A stretch of 64,000 nt of DNA from Heterobilharzia americana (lineage: Eukaryota > Platyhelminthes > Trematoda > Strigeidida > Schistosomatidae). Both the position numbers and the translations under genes were made by a program. Below the pieces are notes generated by a model that was given only the letters and a program-made list of their open reading frames with translations, was not told where the DNA came from and made no database searches. Below are positions 1 through 13,194 of this stretch, in pieces; position 1 is the first letter of the stretch, and every line of letters starts with the position of its first letter. Location of the stretch: contig OX104128.1 in NCBI GenBank assembly GCA_944470555.2, forward strand, positions 59,713,257-59,777,256, in the 5' to 3' direction.

Positions 1-3000
1 AAACGTGGGGAAGGACTTTAGGTGGTTTGGCCTCGACAGTTAGCTGGTGCTGTTCGGCAGTAGAGTGTCGAAGCAAACCTTATTTGAAAGCTAATGCCGT
101 TGTTCGACGTCATGAAGGTACCGATCTTCGGCGCAGCGGTCGGTCAGCAGCTCCGGGATTCTGGGGTGCTGGGCTTTCCCTAGAAAAGCAACGCACCGTT
201 GCTAGGAAAGATGAGAGACCCGGTACCCGAAAGCAGCTGGCCTATGTTTGATTGCCAAGCTGCTCCCTCCTGACCAATAGTGAGTCGGTCAGCTTGCTAA
301 CAATGAACGAGATGGACGAGTTGGTCTTTTTGTTACCCGCGTTCTCTATAGGCGACACGCCAGATTTTCCAGCAGGTTTTCCACGCACTCGCTCCATCTG
401 TTTCTTGTTGGCGATGAATACAAAGTGCTGGCCGTGCTTCGTGAAGAGTCTGACAAACGGCATCTTCCTCCGCGCCATTGGGCTTCTCTATGGCCGGCCG
501 CGGGGCACGGAAGTCCAACCTAAAGCAGTCTTTGCGCGCGCTAGTGTGTGCATAGCCATAGACATAGCTTTGTTTTTGCCTGCCGCATGCCACCGTCCGA
601 TATTGCCCCTACTTTGTTAGGAGGGGTTAACGGCTTTCATGTTACGGAGAGAGGCCCTCTAGGGCCCCTTGTGTAGAGTATGGGGAGCTTTCCGCCTCCT
701 AAACAGATAGATCAGACAACTTACTTGGTTGCCCCGACACAAACTTGTGATACTGTTGGGGTGCTTTGCTGTCACAGTAGCAATACACCTGCTGCTGTTA
801 TAAGTTACGTGCGAATGCCTCGTCGACTACCAGTGCGACCTCGATGCAGATACCATACTGCCACCTGTCTCCCTTGGACACACTGCAGCAGCTCTTGAGA
901 TACTTTGTGGTGTGATGAGACTACTCTGCACCATCTGCGGAGTGGCCGTGGACATCCTAGAGACAAAAGGTGATAGTTTATTCAGGAGATCGGCATTCCG
1001 CCCTCTGTCTTACTGGCTACAGCATGGAGTGCTGTCTCAACGGCCGCTGTCGTTTCTGGAACACAAACGTGATATCCACTCCAATCCCTCAGGTCTACCG
1101 TTCTGGATCGGAATGACCATATTGCAAAGCGGTATCTGACAGTGAAGGGGAAATCAAAGATTGGGTGCTGCGGAAGGACAGAAGGCATAAAAGCAAGTCA
1201 TTTTGGCCTATCTTGAGAAGCTTGTCACTTGGCCCCATGCACTTGGCTCGCTACATTGCCTGTGACTGTCGAATGTGCATGCGGAACCAGAAAAGATTTT
1301 TCTCGGGGAGTGGCCTGCGATGAGAGGCGATGACAAAGGCAGTTGGGCACTTGAAACGACCAAGAACCCTCGGAGTGTTTGGAAGAGCAGGGCATCGACA
1401 CGACCGTTCCGCCCATTAGGTTCCCCCTCTTTGTCCTTCTTTTCGCTTTCGAGGCCAAAATGTGGTGGCTAGTGGCAGAAAAAGACTTGATGAAAATATC
1501 TTTTTATGACCTCAAGTAGCCGGAGCCTCTCATAGTATTTGTAGCGCTGGGCACCAGCCACGAAGTATACATACAGATTTATCATCCAACGGGCGGAACG
1601 AGGTATTCTGAGTATAAAAACATGGTCGCACTAATAGATAAGTTGCTTAGTTTTTAAATTTCTCAGTCGAACAATGGACTGATGTTAACTAATAGAGTAT
1701 ATGGCAAAGGTAAACCTTGCCATATAATGCCTCCCAAAATAGCCCGCGGCATTATTAAAATGGTCCGAAAGGCATCGACCAGACTATATCTTCTGGTTTT
1801 TGACTTTGTAGGGCTTTCTTCTGTCAGGTGAGACGCTAACTCGCTGTGGAAGGTGCCAAGAAGGGCAAAAAGGTGTATCTCTTCGCTAGGGAGTAAATTG
1901 GTCTCCGGCCTCTCCATCAGTTAAACCTACCCACTCTCATTCTCCTACGAAATGAAGCGATCTTGTAACAGCTTACAAAGTCGCCCATTAGATGGCCCTT
2001 CCCGGCAATCAGTTACTGCCTACCCGGGATAGGTTCCAGTGCCACAACCCAAGAGAAGTGGTATAGCAAGGGAATGATACCAAGATCATGGCCAGCATGG
2101 TATGAAAAACGCTTTCATGATGGCCAGAGATGGTTTTGTATTTGGGTAGTGGGAAATTGGTTTGGACTGTTAATTTAATATTCAGCGTCCGTCGTCGATC
2201 TGCACAGAGGGTCCCTTCGGTAAATCACAGATTATCCTCCGATTCAACTCAACAATAACGGAGCAGCGACGGGTACTATCTAGTTAACACTTTTCACTAA
2301 TATATACCTATATTTTCCGGGATATACAAACACACACCACTTTTGCAGATGTGAATAATTCTACATGCAAGTCACACGTAGCTTTAGGGCGGGTAATTTT
2401 GCCTGCTGGAATGCTTTGTTGTACGTCAACAAGGTGTGGGACGTCAAAAGAATTTGTATGCACAGATTGGCACCTAGGACAATTGGAAGCACTTTCTTCG
2501 GACTCACAAAAATCCATGGTTCGCGTTTACGCACTGAAGGAGTTGCCTCGACAAAAATTTAAGCTAGAGGCTAATACTCTCAGTTTTGCACCTGTCTTAT
2601 TTCGCTCAGTGTAAGGGATGAAAAGAGTAGGCACGAATATATGTGTGCGGTCCGTCACTCGCTGGCATTATGCATTTCTTCACTTTCCAATCGGCCAATC
2701 CCCTTTCCTTCAATGGCTGCGTGGAACACACTAACATCCACACTTTCAGGGCCCAAAGATAACTGAGTTGCATCAAAGCAAATGACCTCTTCAGCACCCC
2801 ACCATGGTCCCTTTGCTTTCTCCGCCCAACATTTACACAGTTCAGAATCACAGTATCAAAAACCAAATGCGGAACGCCTTAAGTGAATTCCATCCCCTCA
2901 GAAGTACACGCAGACGAAATCCCTCCACTATCGTGACCCAAACTTAAAAGGTTCGAGAACAGCCGTACCCACCATGCTGGTTTAAGTTATGTTTAGTAGT

Positions 3001-3600
3001 GGATGTTCTGTAGTAACCTATGGTGCCTTAAAAATATGATTTCCGCCCTTTGAATTCAGTACCAACCATCTGCTGCTAGAATTGCTATTCGAAATACTTC
3101 ATGTGTGTTGGAAACCCGGAGTGAAAGTCGGAAATCATGGCAACCGGCCACGACAAAATAGAATGTATTCAAATCCCATAATTGGGCAAATAATATTTGA
3201 CGTGCTGGGGAGGTGGTCTACTATTGGCATCAATTTTTAAATTTACGGACTCCGTGGCATGAATTTTAAAGACTTGTTTGGGGCAAAGAACACGGGAGAA
3301 ATATTCCCCCAGGACCTGGTCTTCCACCGCACTATACATACATATTTCGTGGGGATGTTTAGCCCATACTACAGGAAATTTCCGTAAGTGTTTGCCTCCC
3401 AGATTTTTCATTCAATCTGAGTAGCTTCAAATCAGCCCAGGAACAGTTTATCCCCGTGATTTCTGAGTGTTCATGACGACACCATGAATGGAATTTCGGG
3501 CACGCCCAGGAGCAGCATGGTGAACAACAAGTGAAAAAGTGTTTTTCTGATTTCCCTGAGTTCTTCCTGCTCCTCGGATGTTTTCTTATGGCTCTAATCC
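1..3600. other. Unassigned, less AT-rich flank
   Basis: This stretch is visibly less AT-rich than the rest of the window. Its open frames are all under about 125 codons, overlap on both strands and resemble no family I know. There is no recognisable reverse transcriptase, integrase or tRNA-like head. It may be an old, decayed element or unique sequence. I cannot support a gene here. Confidence 0.4.
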
Positions 3601-3639
3601 GATGCCGTTTGCTCCAGTTAGAAAAGCTTAGGCGTTCCA

Positions 3640-5357
3640 GTGGATGTGTGTGAAATATTCAGCGACTTATTTGCAGTCAGTTATCTGGAACCTATAGATT
3701 TTTCATGTGACACTAGCGTGGTCTGCACTTCTAAAAGCTATTCTTCTCCTCAACTAACGACAATAGATACGGTTGAATTCACATACTCTAATATTCACCA
3801 GGCCATTAGGAAGCTAAAATGCTCCAGCAGCGGTGGCACAGAAGGAATATCATCACATTTCTTTAAATTTGGTGGCCCTGATATTCCATTATTATTGTTA
3901 ATATTTTCTCTCTCTTTGGAACCTTTCATATACCATGATATATGGAAAACATCATTTATTCTCCCTAGATATAAATCTGGTTCAAAAACACTGGCCAGTA
4001 ACTACAGACCAACAAATATTACGCCCGTAGTTTCTAAAATTATGGAGAAAGTTATTAGAGAAGGCATTCTTCAGCACATGCATAGTGGTAGCATCATCAC
4101 ATCAAGTCAGCATGGGTTCCCAAAATCGAGGTCCTGCATAACTTGCCATCTTGACTTCTTTAACTTCATAACCACTATGCGCGACCGACACCAATTAGTT
4201 CATGTACTCTATCTAGACATTTCAAAGGCATTCGACAGAGTCCATCACTTGCAGCTAATAAGTAAGTTGATGACTATGGGAATTGACTATCCACTATTGG
4301 GATGGAGTAAGCCTTTCCTCAGTAATCGCACTCAGTTGGTGAAGGTAGATTCACACACTTCAAAACCTAGGTCAATCACCTCTGGTGTTGTTCAGGGCAG
4401 TGTGTTAGGCCCCCTTCTCTACTTTATACGTCAGTGACATCTACAGCTGCTTTACATGCGGCAAACCATTCTTGTTTGCTGATGACCTAAAAGTTGCATG
4501 CACATTCACCCGCGATAACTTATCCCAATCCCAAGCACTAATACAAAGGGAGCTCGATATAATATCCGCATGGTCTGCTGCTTGGAAACTTCAGTTCAGT
4601 ATAGGCAAATGTGGCTGGACATGTTTTGGTACTCCATCGGTGGACATCCAACCACATCTTCGGTCTGCGAGACCACCTGTTCCCAAAGTGTATGTGATCT
4701 TGGACTAAGACATTCGAGGGACCTCACATTTTCTAAACAGGTGGCATTACAGGCTCGCAAATCTAGGATCCTGATGGTTTGCATGGTTCGTAGCTTCCAT
4801 CTCAAAGAAGTCAAGTTGCTACTCTACAAAACTTACCCACGTCCACTGTTATAATACTGTCCATTCATACTGAGTGGTATCCGCATAACAGACAAACATA
4901 AAGTAGAGGGTGTCCAAAGGTGTTTCACAGCTAGATTGTTAGGATACGATTGCAAACAGGACTACAGCTCCAGATGCAGAACACTAAGTCTAGAAACACT
5001 TTGTATGGGACGACTCAAAATTAACCTGACACTCTTCTTCAATGTGTCAATAAACACAATTTTACAGCCAGTGGCGAGTCTCAGTTAGAACACAACAGTT
5101 GTTACCATCTGCGCAGCCACGCCCATAGCGTCAAAATAAAATCGTTCAAGTCCTGCTTGCGCGCAAACTTCTTTGCCGTCAAACTCTCTCGGTTGTGGAA
5201 CAGATTTCCAGCTAAAGTGAAGGCCTCCAAATCAACCTCTGAATTCGGTTGGTTACTGGCTGAAATCTTATCATCTGGTGACTTTTCCGGTTTATCAAAT
5301 ACACCAACAGTCTCTTCCACGACACTTCGTATACTCGGCTCTCTTAATGTACAATGA
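3640..5357 (+). pseudogene. CR1/jockey-like LINE reverse transcriptase, frameshifted
   Basis: A 5'-truncated non-LTR retrotransposon. The first open block (3640-4437) carries reverse transcriptase motifs in order: the fingers motif around KLKCSSSGGTEGI, the NYRPTN block, the catalytic palm segment LYLDISKAFDRV, and GVVQGSVLGPLLY. A frameshift near 4430 moves the reading into the next block (4472-4708), which holds the FADD catalytic loop. The C-terminal part continues through 4720-5040 with further frame changes, and the last segment (5157-5357) reads FAVKLSRLWNRFPAKV, the usual jockey/CR1 C-terminal signature, ending in a stop. The apurinic endonuclease domain is missing upstream. The copy cannot make a functional protein. 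Assignment to the schistosome SR1/Perere type is inference; the motif order supports CR1/jockey over RTE. Confidence 0.8.
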
Positions 5358-6445
5358 GAGCCACCAGACATACACTGACCTTTCATACGAGGCGTTGAAG
5401 AGACTTCCATAAGCTACCACCTCTAACGGCAAATTCTGCCCCACCCAACACGGTAATCAAAAACAGAAATCCTACACCATATGACAGCATGAAACTTATA
5501 TTTTTAAATGCTCTACAGAATAAGGATACACAGTTAAAGCCATAGCAAGGGAAGCTAAGTAGGGAGAAACGTGAACATAGAAAACACTCCCCTTGTTGAA
5601 ATTCTTGCTTTCTCCGCCTGCCGCTTTGTCTGTTTTTTCTCGTTGTAGAAAAATAATTCAGTTCTAAACGTTGGCTTTGTTGCCATCGAGAATCAGTTAC
5701 TTAAGGAACAGACCATGGCTGAAACTACCCTTCATGGGGGGTAACCAGCCTTACCAAGTTCGTAATACCTGATTACAACAAGCAGAAATAAAAAAATGTT
5801 CACTGGACTACAACTTCATAATTGTCAAAATCTAGGATTAACTCATTATAAAAGTGGCCAGCAAAGTCCAACACTTGCCAACTGCAAGGCTTTCGCGACC
5901 CGTGAAAACGAAGGACAAGATGTTCTGGAGGTCCGTCTGGCGCATTCAAACAAGTGTATTGCTTCTGGATGCTGGAGTTGGAGAAGTGAAGACATTCGGC
6001 TTTCAGTCACAATATTCATCAAGATTATGAATCTTTGTTGCGGAACGGTGTTAACATAGATGAATTATACAGTCCTGGAATCGTCAATGAAGTACAATAT
6101 GTAAACAATTCATAAACTTTTCATCATTATCTCAAGCAAAAAGTATGAACTGTTACAATGTAAGTGTTAGCTTCAAGCTTTATTTTTATCCAGGTAATAT
6201 CTATAGTGTCTGGATACAAACCTGTTTTTTTGTTAATGCGAAGACAATACTTCCACTTGTCCAACTTGTAAATTTTCTGCACATTTATTCTGCTGGGATG
6301 TTCCATTATATGAACATGCAGCACCTATATCTTCTAGTGACAGCGGGTGGGGATTCAGATCACCTTCCATGAAGATGAACGTAATTTGTATATAAACTCA
6401 TCCGTACCTGTAAAAATGGTGCGTGCCTGTACATTCAGGAATAAA
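5358..6445. other. No recognisable feature
   Basis: This holds the probable 3' trailer of the preceding LINE (to about 5460) and then sequence without recognisable coding or repeat structure. The open frame at 5796-6059 has no family resemblance and no splice or start context that I can support. Confidence 0.4.
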
Positions 6446-6660
6446 TATTATTATTATTGTTATTATTATTCTATCCACCGATTTGACTGTTCTCGCTCCT
6501 TCCTTGTCCTTTGCAATGAGGTGTTACAGCAAAGACTGAGAAATACCACTGCTGTTAAAATCCGATTTCCTCGAGTTGAAGTCCATCCTATTTTATCCTC
6601 AACTGTATAAAAACTTATTGCACCTCCCCGGCGCCAAAATCCAACTAGGGTCAATATGAA
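6446..6660 (-). repeat. Possible retroelement 3' end with ATT-rich tail
   Basis: On the minus strand an open frame (6654-6466) runs directly into a (TAA/TAAC)-rich tract at 6446-6470. The RTE copies elsewhere in the window end in the same way, with a 3' coding end followed by a TAA-type tail. The protein itself is not recognisable, so only the architecture suggests a retroelement. It could equally be chance next to a microsatellite. Confidence 0.2.
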
Positions 6661-9475
6661 TAGAATAAACTGGATTGACTGAATGGACTTCTGATTTGCC
6701 CCCCGATACCTAGGATGTTTTAGCTTTCATTTTAACGAGTATGTACCTGAGAATGCTTTGATGCTGTTTTGTGTCCGTTTTGCGCTGGTTAACATGTGAA
6801 TCGTCAAAGTTTCTGGCCCAGCCATATCAGCCGGGTCAGTTGAACAAGTGTTTTCCATAAAAGTCACTTTCACGCCCATTGTATTTAAATATATTGCTCT
6901 TCGGAACATTGCCAAATGGCTCGGTCTTTTCGATTTATGTTTTCGATATCAGTACTTATACATAGGGTGAAGTATTGATGCAGCAGAAACTGGAGCACAT
7001 CGAGCTTAGTAAGGCTGATTAGGCGCTACGTAACAGAAATATATCCAGCTTCTTACGATATCGTAAACAAACTATGATGAGTAATGATATACGTATCTAC
7101 CATAGACAGTATTTCACTGATCAAGTAGACTCATGGATATGACGAAGAAGTTGGTGACAGACTCACAGCCCTTCAAAATAAGGGATGAATGAAGACGCGG
7201 ACTCAGTGAAACAAAACTGTCTGGTAAGAAGGTGGTATGCTTTGACATGGAGACGTCATAAACGTCATTAGTAAGGACGAAAGACGGAGAGACAGCTTGA
7301 AGAGTAAGACTCAGTGCTGTGTGACTATTAGTGATGAACAAAAGATGTCGGTCATGAGCTTGTGGTTAAATGCCATGCGGAAAGCCATCTCAGTGTTTCC
7401 AGCAGAGGTTCCACACTCTCATTCATACGAGAACAACATAAAAGGGCATGGTAGACGCAGAAATAGTGGGTCAACCTGTTATGACTGAGTGGAATTACGG
7501 GTATGGGTATAACGGCACCAAGACTCAATAGATAACCGAATACTTTTGCGACTGAGCTCCCTCAGTACCTCCTGCTTCACTGAGCCACGAAAAGTCAGAA
7601 GACAAAGATGGCCGGTGACTATAAGAAGAATAACTTTAATAGACAAACACATGGTACATAAGTATTTACAAAACTCAGAAAATGGGGCCATAGATGAAAC
7701 AATCCAATTTGTTTAATGACGTCGAATTTCTCCAATCAAGTTACCATGTCAGTGCATGTATAAACCATGATCTGATCGCCACGTGAACCTGATCCGAAAA
7801 CCATTTCTCTATTGACTTCCTCTTGTCGCCACGTATCACAACCCTATATATCAAAGAACAAACCTAAGCTCCACTGCCAAGGAAAAAGCGAGACACCAGC
7901 ACTTGATGGAGGTAGTACACGCAGCGGAGTCCCTGCGTGTAAATTATTTCAGTACTGCCTATTTTGCCAGTGTAACAACAAAGCACTTCAACGGGGACAT
8001 TAGTTCCGGAAAACAGGGCTAGTCAGACAGTCGTCATATCTGCCCGGAATGTAGAATTTTGCATGCACTCCATGCCAACAACCTCCCGGAGCTCTCCTTC
8101 ACCAGGCGAAAGCAGCTGACCATTCTGAACGTACAGGATACAGTGTTGCAAAAGCACGAGCGAATACAGAGGTAGTGTTGAACTCACTGCTCCAAACATG
8201 GTTTATTGAAAGTTAGGTTGCAACGCTCGTGGTGGACACATGTCATCTAGGCGTTTTCCCACCTAGCGAGTTCCAGCCAGACCTGACAAGCGACTAAGAT
8301 AGAGGAGAGAACATCAAAATAGCTGTTCGCCGTATCCTGCAACTGCCAGTCTATGTTGTGAAGAGTGGTTTTTCCATGAACCGGAACAGAAGTAGTGAGA
8401 AACGAACAAAAGTGGCGTCGATAGCCTTCAGAATGACAGGGTGAGCGGTTTCAAGGCCAGTGTATCTCAAGTTCGTTTCCGTCCCGATATTATTCACTAT
8501 TCTGCTTCACTCCCAAGTATTAATCGAAGATACTCTACAAGCCTGACACAAAGTGAAGTCCTACACATGAGATGCAGGACAACCGGGATTCAACCATGAC
8601 AATCACCCCCGCGAGAAAACTTTATCACAATTGAAATGCCTATCAGGAGTAGCATCCGGCCTCCGATCTATGCTTCTGACCTCAAAAGGACGATCGCCAA
8701 CCCAACACAGGCCTAAAACTCTTCAGATTACGATTCCACAATCACTGCATGAGACACTGACTCACCTGGAACCGGAAGGGCTGGATCCATTAATCAGTAG
8801 CTTTATGACAAATCAGAAACAGCCAACCACGATGAGGAAGTGGATGATGCCACACTCTGGGGACCTAGTGGAAACACAGCATATGGACCATAACCTGACG
8901 ATCTACGATTCTCTTTGCGAGAACATGTGCTCACACCCCTCCTGGTCGTAGAGATCATGCAACAATGAAATTCTTCATTGTGAACTAGGCGACACCACTA
9001 TGGGAAGGGCCCATCACCTTTCCATGGTGAAGCAAGACCCACCGCTAAGGGATGACAGACTGCCTCACAAGTGCTCCATGGTCTGCCGACTGAAGTCTCC
9101 TCACCTTAGGCGAGCACTCGGCACAAGTGTAGGTGAAAACTCGGGGCCAGCCGTCACGGCATGTCGAGGGTAACACCACAATACTGGTTGGAAACCTCAC
9201 GCCTGAGGAGTGGGGAGAGAGGCTATTTCAGACAGGTGTATGGACCTGGTTCACCTGGCTATCATTGCACAAGCAGAGGGATTTAGTGACGGGCAAGAGG
9301 ATCCTCAAACAGCGCAGTGTAAAGATCTGCAATGGCAGGCTCAGGAACCAGCCAAATTTGGCTGGGAGGTTAAAAATAACTCGAGAAGTTTGCATAACCC
9401 CCTATAGAAGTGTACGTTCATAGACAATATCAATCTAATAACAGGTCCATGCGGAAACGTACAAAAAAGCCCGAA
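6661..9475. other. No recognisable gene
   Basis: Mixed-composition sequence, richer in GC between about 8000 and 9400. Open frames at 8631-8951 and 9133-9423 look coding in composition but lack motifs I can name. They could be remains of a retroelement gag or 5' region upstream of the LINE tail at 9.48 kb; this is a guess. Confidence 0.35.
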
Positions 9476-9479
9476 AAAC

Positions 9480-9690
9480 GTCATACCCCAGGAAGACCAT
9501 CATTGTGGCACGCCAAAGAAGCAACATTGTACTGTCATCAAACTGCTTTCCCTTAGGGGTACATGCCATATGGAATGCTTTACCTCATAATGTTGTGACA
9601 CTCCCTTGGTAAACTCATTTAAATGAATGTTGGACAACTATGTCAATTTGCATCGCTTACCAACGACCAACTCAGGGCCCTTCTCTCTCT
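9480..9690 (+). pseudogene. CR1-like LINE 3' fragment
   Basis: Read with small frame changes, this stretch gives RRSNIVLSSNCFPLGVHAIW followed by NALPHNVVTLP and VNSFK. A block of the form 'yR...vWNsLP..vv....vnsFK..ld' is the usual C-terminal end of CR1/jockey-type LINE proteins. In-frame stops and a shift mark it as dead. It is a different copy from the element at 3.6-5.4 kb, whose equivalent segment is WNRFPAKV. Confidence 0.5.
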
Positions 9691-10377
9691 CAAAACTGCT
9701 TTTCTTTTATTTGCCATCTGCCATGTGTTTCTTTGGACTTATCCACCTCGTTTCCCGACTCCTCTTTAGTAATCACACTCATCCTATCTACCTTTACTCT
9801 TCTTAAACATCCGACGCATCGCCATCTCGATTCAGGTCTTCATACGGACAAGTCTTCCCAGTAACCCATGGCTGTGTAGCCAGCTAAATCTAGAAGCCGC
9901 GAGGATGATTATGAATATGCTCACGTCACCAGGGTGTCAGAAAAGATTTTCTCGCCAGCTATGAGAACGAAATTGAGCAGCGAGAACCAAGCTCAAAGAA
10001 CGTGACATGGGGAAGCAAAGCTGTAGGCTTCCTGCTGTTGAACTGTTGACTTTTGATATTAGATAGGTCATCCTAATACTTCCATTGTTTCCGTAGTATG
10101 CAACCTGCCGGCTACAAAAAAGCACTGTTTACAATCAGTCAAAAGTGAGCCACAAGCAGGATTGTGGAAATCGTTTCTGTATCAGTTAGTGAGGTTAGGT
10201 CAAGTGAAATGTAACCAGGTTAAATTCATTAGACCCGGGCTGAAAAACTGTCAGTTTGCTATACACCGTGAAATAACTTCAATGAGCCAGTGTAAACCGA
10301 CTGATTTCTTCGACATTTTTATAAATGATAATGATCCTTTTAACGCAATCTTCTCACGATGTGGTTTTATAATGTGA

Positions 10378-10927
10378 AGCCTTCTATTATCTATCAGTTC
10401 ACTGGTTTCTGTTTATATCAATCACTGCGAATTAGTGTATATTCGCTCTTATTCAACTGGAAATCCGCTTGATGCCTGTAATCGCGAGCAGGAATGTTTC
10501 TCACATTCTTATTGGTTTCAAGAGGTAAATACTCACGATGATAATCTTTCGTCAGTCTTACTTGAGTTTGTCAGTGGTGTGGAGTTTGTGTTCCCATGTG
10601 GTCAACCAAAAGTATATGTTGGTTACTTGTGGTTGAACTCCACAGTCGTTCATGTTATTCCACGAATTCAAGCGACATCAGATAAGCCAAATGACAAATT
10701 CGGTACTCTTTTACTTTTGAACTGACATTTCTTTCAGGCAAAGCTTGTCGCTTCAAAGTTTATAGCCCTGAAAATCTTCCATTTTATGTGGAGTTGTTAG
10801 ATCAGAAATATGGGTTTGCGGAGCTACGTGTCGACCCAAAGACACTCCCTAGTATCACAAAGACGTCATCACTTATTTTGGAGATAGAAGCGATGGACTG
10901 TGATGAACAACCCCACACGTCTTCACG
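10378..10927 (+). CDS. Calsyntenin-like protein, two 5' exons (partial)
   Basis: Exon a is open from 10378, just after an in-frame stop, to 10702. Exon b is 10738-10927. The 35-nt gap starts with gtactc and ends with ctttcag, and joins the exons in phase (G|GC, glycine). Exon b ends before a gttagt donor. The joined protein runs through WLNSTVVHVIP, DKPNDKFGKACRFKV, ENLPFYVELLD and LILEIEAMDCDEQP. The pattern WL-x-S, DK, G-x-C-x-FKV, N-x-PF, I-x-A-x-DC matches my memory of the N-terminal cadherin region of calsyntenins, type I membrane proteins of secretory and synaptic membranes. The start of exon a (SLLLSISSLVSVYI) could be a signal-peptide core, but it has no ATG, so an upstream exon is probably missing. 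Later exons (second cadherin, LNS, transmembrane) were not found. A generic cadherin-like protein is the alternative. Confidence 0.5.
10703..10737 (+). other. 35-nt micro-intron
   Basis: GT at 10703-10704 and AG at 10736-10737 with a pyrimidine-rich end (tttctttcag). It links two open exons in phase 1. Very short introns near the 5' end of genes are a known trait of schistosome genes, which fits both the organism and the 5' position in the gene. Confidence 0.55.
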
Positions 10928-13180
10928 GTTAGTTTTCAATTTATTGGTTTTATGTGTTTTATTCATTTTGTGGATGATTTTATTGATCTTTATTAAAATT
11001 ATGATTATGACTGGATAAGAAAATCACACGCAGTGTGAATTCTTACTAACCTAGTAACGCTCATTTTAATTATGCACTAGATGTTTTTAAGCTTTGATTT
11101 GGATTTATTTTTGTCATAACTGTTAGCTGCACCACTCTCGTATAAGATCTTTATAAGCACATTAAGTTGATGAGAAAGCCTATAAATATGAACTTGACGG
11201 TCTAAATGCTAGGTTGGTTTAGGTTGAGAGCCTCCATAACATACTAGTGTTCGTGGTATATCCAAGTTGCAAGAAGTGCAAAAAATATCTTAGTCTTCAC
11301 TTCATAATTTGTTTTCAACATGAGTAAAATAAGTACTCTTTATTAGCAGAAACACTGTCTTTCAAAGCGCTTTTTAGTATGCTGTTAAAGTTAAAACCAT
11401 TGTATTAAATTTCTATAGTATCAATAACACTTTTCTTGAGCATTTTAAGTGGATACATTTCATACCGGCATTTTCTGGAAAAGGTTTCAAGAAAACAGTT
11501 AAAACGGCCATGTTCGCATCTTGAAAAGATAATTTAATTCATAAGGAAACCCAATCTTTGTGCGTGGAGGATTTAAAATATGCAAAGTAGCCATTTAGAC
11601 GAGATTTTTCCTTAAATTTCTTGCGTCACACCCAACATACTTCATATAAACAATAGGTTTCTAATATTTCATCATACTTAGGTCAAGATCTCCAAGTAGG
11701 TGCATTGTTACACTTTTAATGCGAATGATTAATTATTATACACCTTTTTCTGAAAACTCTTCTAGCATAAATAACGCTAATTGGACCATGTCTTTGGTCA
11801 TAAAAACTCAGGTTGTTTCTTGGGACACCACTCAGATTTCACAACGTTTTCTGATCTTGAATTACGTACCATTTCAAATGAAGCTAAGGTTTTGGTCCGT
11901 TTAACCTCACTTATTATTCAAGTTTTACATGTTCTTATCTCCTTTATTGACATTCACCAAATGCGGAATTTAGGTGGTATGGTTTAGAATCGATCTTGAT
12001 GGAGCTTTGCTTCTTCGTTTATTGATGTGAAGTCTAGTTAAGCGTAAACCTACACGGTATTGTCACGTTCCATGTTTATCTCAACTGGGCGACTGAAAAT
12101 TAAAATAAAAGCTTCCGAATATTAACACTGAATAACAGGAAAACCTATGAAACGCACATCACTTTTTCAACTACTAGCCATTATTCTGTTATCAAACCCT
12201 GAATATTCTTCTGAACTGTTAAAGGAAATGCCTACTTGAGACGAATGCAGGTCCTTGATTTTGAAGTGGACTCAGCAGTTTTGATGTGCACTGGAACCAA
12301 TAATTTTTAATCTATGCAGAAACATTTTGTCTGTCGTGGAACTAAAATTGTTAGCTCCTAAAGATAGCTCTTTTCTAAATCGTGACTATATTATCTAGAT
12401 CACTGAAGATTAGTCTTCAGTATTGAGGAAAGTAAATTAATCGGCTCGCACTCATAAATATCTACTTTTCATTAACAATATCCACCAAGTGTGATGTTAT
12501 TACTTGCTGCTGTAATAAGTCATTATTTTTTAACAGCAAGTAGTAAAATTTCTGGGTTACATGAAGTATATCTAACCACGGCTTCTCAACTTTTCAGTTA
12601 TGACCTCAAAAGTGGTTAAAAGAATGAATACTGAAAAGATACGGAAGATTATTACTTAAGTCAATAAACAATGTATGATGGGTCGAAATAAAGAGCATCC
12701 ATTAAATGTCGAAAGATAAAGGAAATATGTGTGTCAATGCTAACTTTTTCGTAGATCAGTAGTGAACTTTATGCCAATTGTCTAAGGCCTCACGTCAGGA
12801 CAATTCCAAGCATGTATATCTTCTTCAGAAACTGTGATTTACTAACGTTATGCAATTTACTTAAGTAGTGCTTAGTACTGAAGATATATCATCAAAACAT
12901 TTCGTGTGGCTTGACGGTGTGTCCGGAATGCTCTGTCTATGGCTACACGAAAATGGGTTACCATATTTTGGTTTTATTCCGTGACTTTCAGATCATTATA
13001 TCAATGAAAGCAAAACGGTAATGGGCCACTAAATAACTTTTGATCTACTCTTTTCAGCAGCTGGCCTCACTACTAGGAGGTATGGAGCAATTACACCGTT
13101 TAGATCACAGGTGTATTCATAGCATTGTTTGCGTTTGAGGAAATTACCACATGAGTAATGTTGAGGTCAGAAAAAGTGTA
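10928..13180. other. Probable intron/intergenic, no clear feature
   Basis: AT-rich sequence. It would be intron if the calsyntenin-like gene continues to the right. An open stretch at 11781-11987 (FTTFSDLELRTISNEAKVLV in one frame) looks moderately coding and follows a possible acceptor (ctcttctag near 11765), but I recognise no family and cannot settle the frame. Confidence 0.3.
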
Positions 13181-13194
13181 CTGGTTAAGACAAG

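Noticed and set aside
27..620. Overlapping open frames at the left edge
   Set aside because: Opposite-strand frames overlap fully, none has a known motif, and no splice or poly(A) context supports them.
9133..9423. Gypsy-type integrase or gag fragment
   Set aside because: A faint resemblance in one frame, but no zinc-binding or DDE residues can be found.
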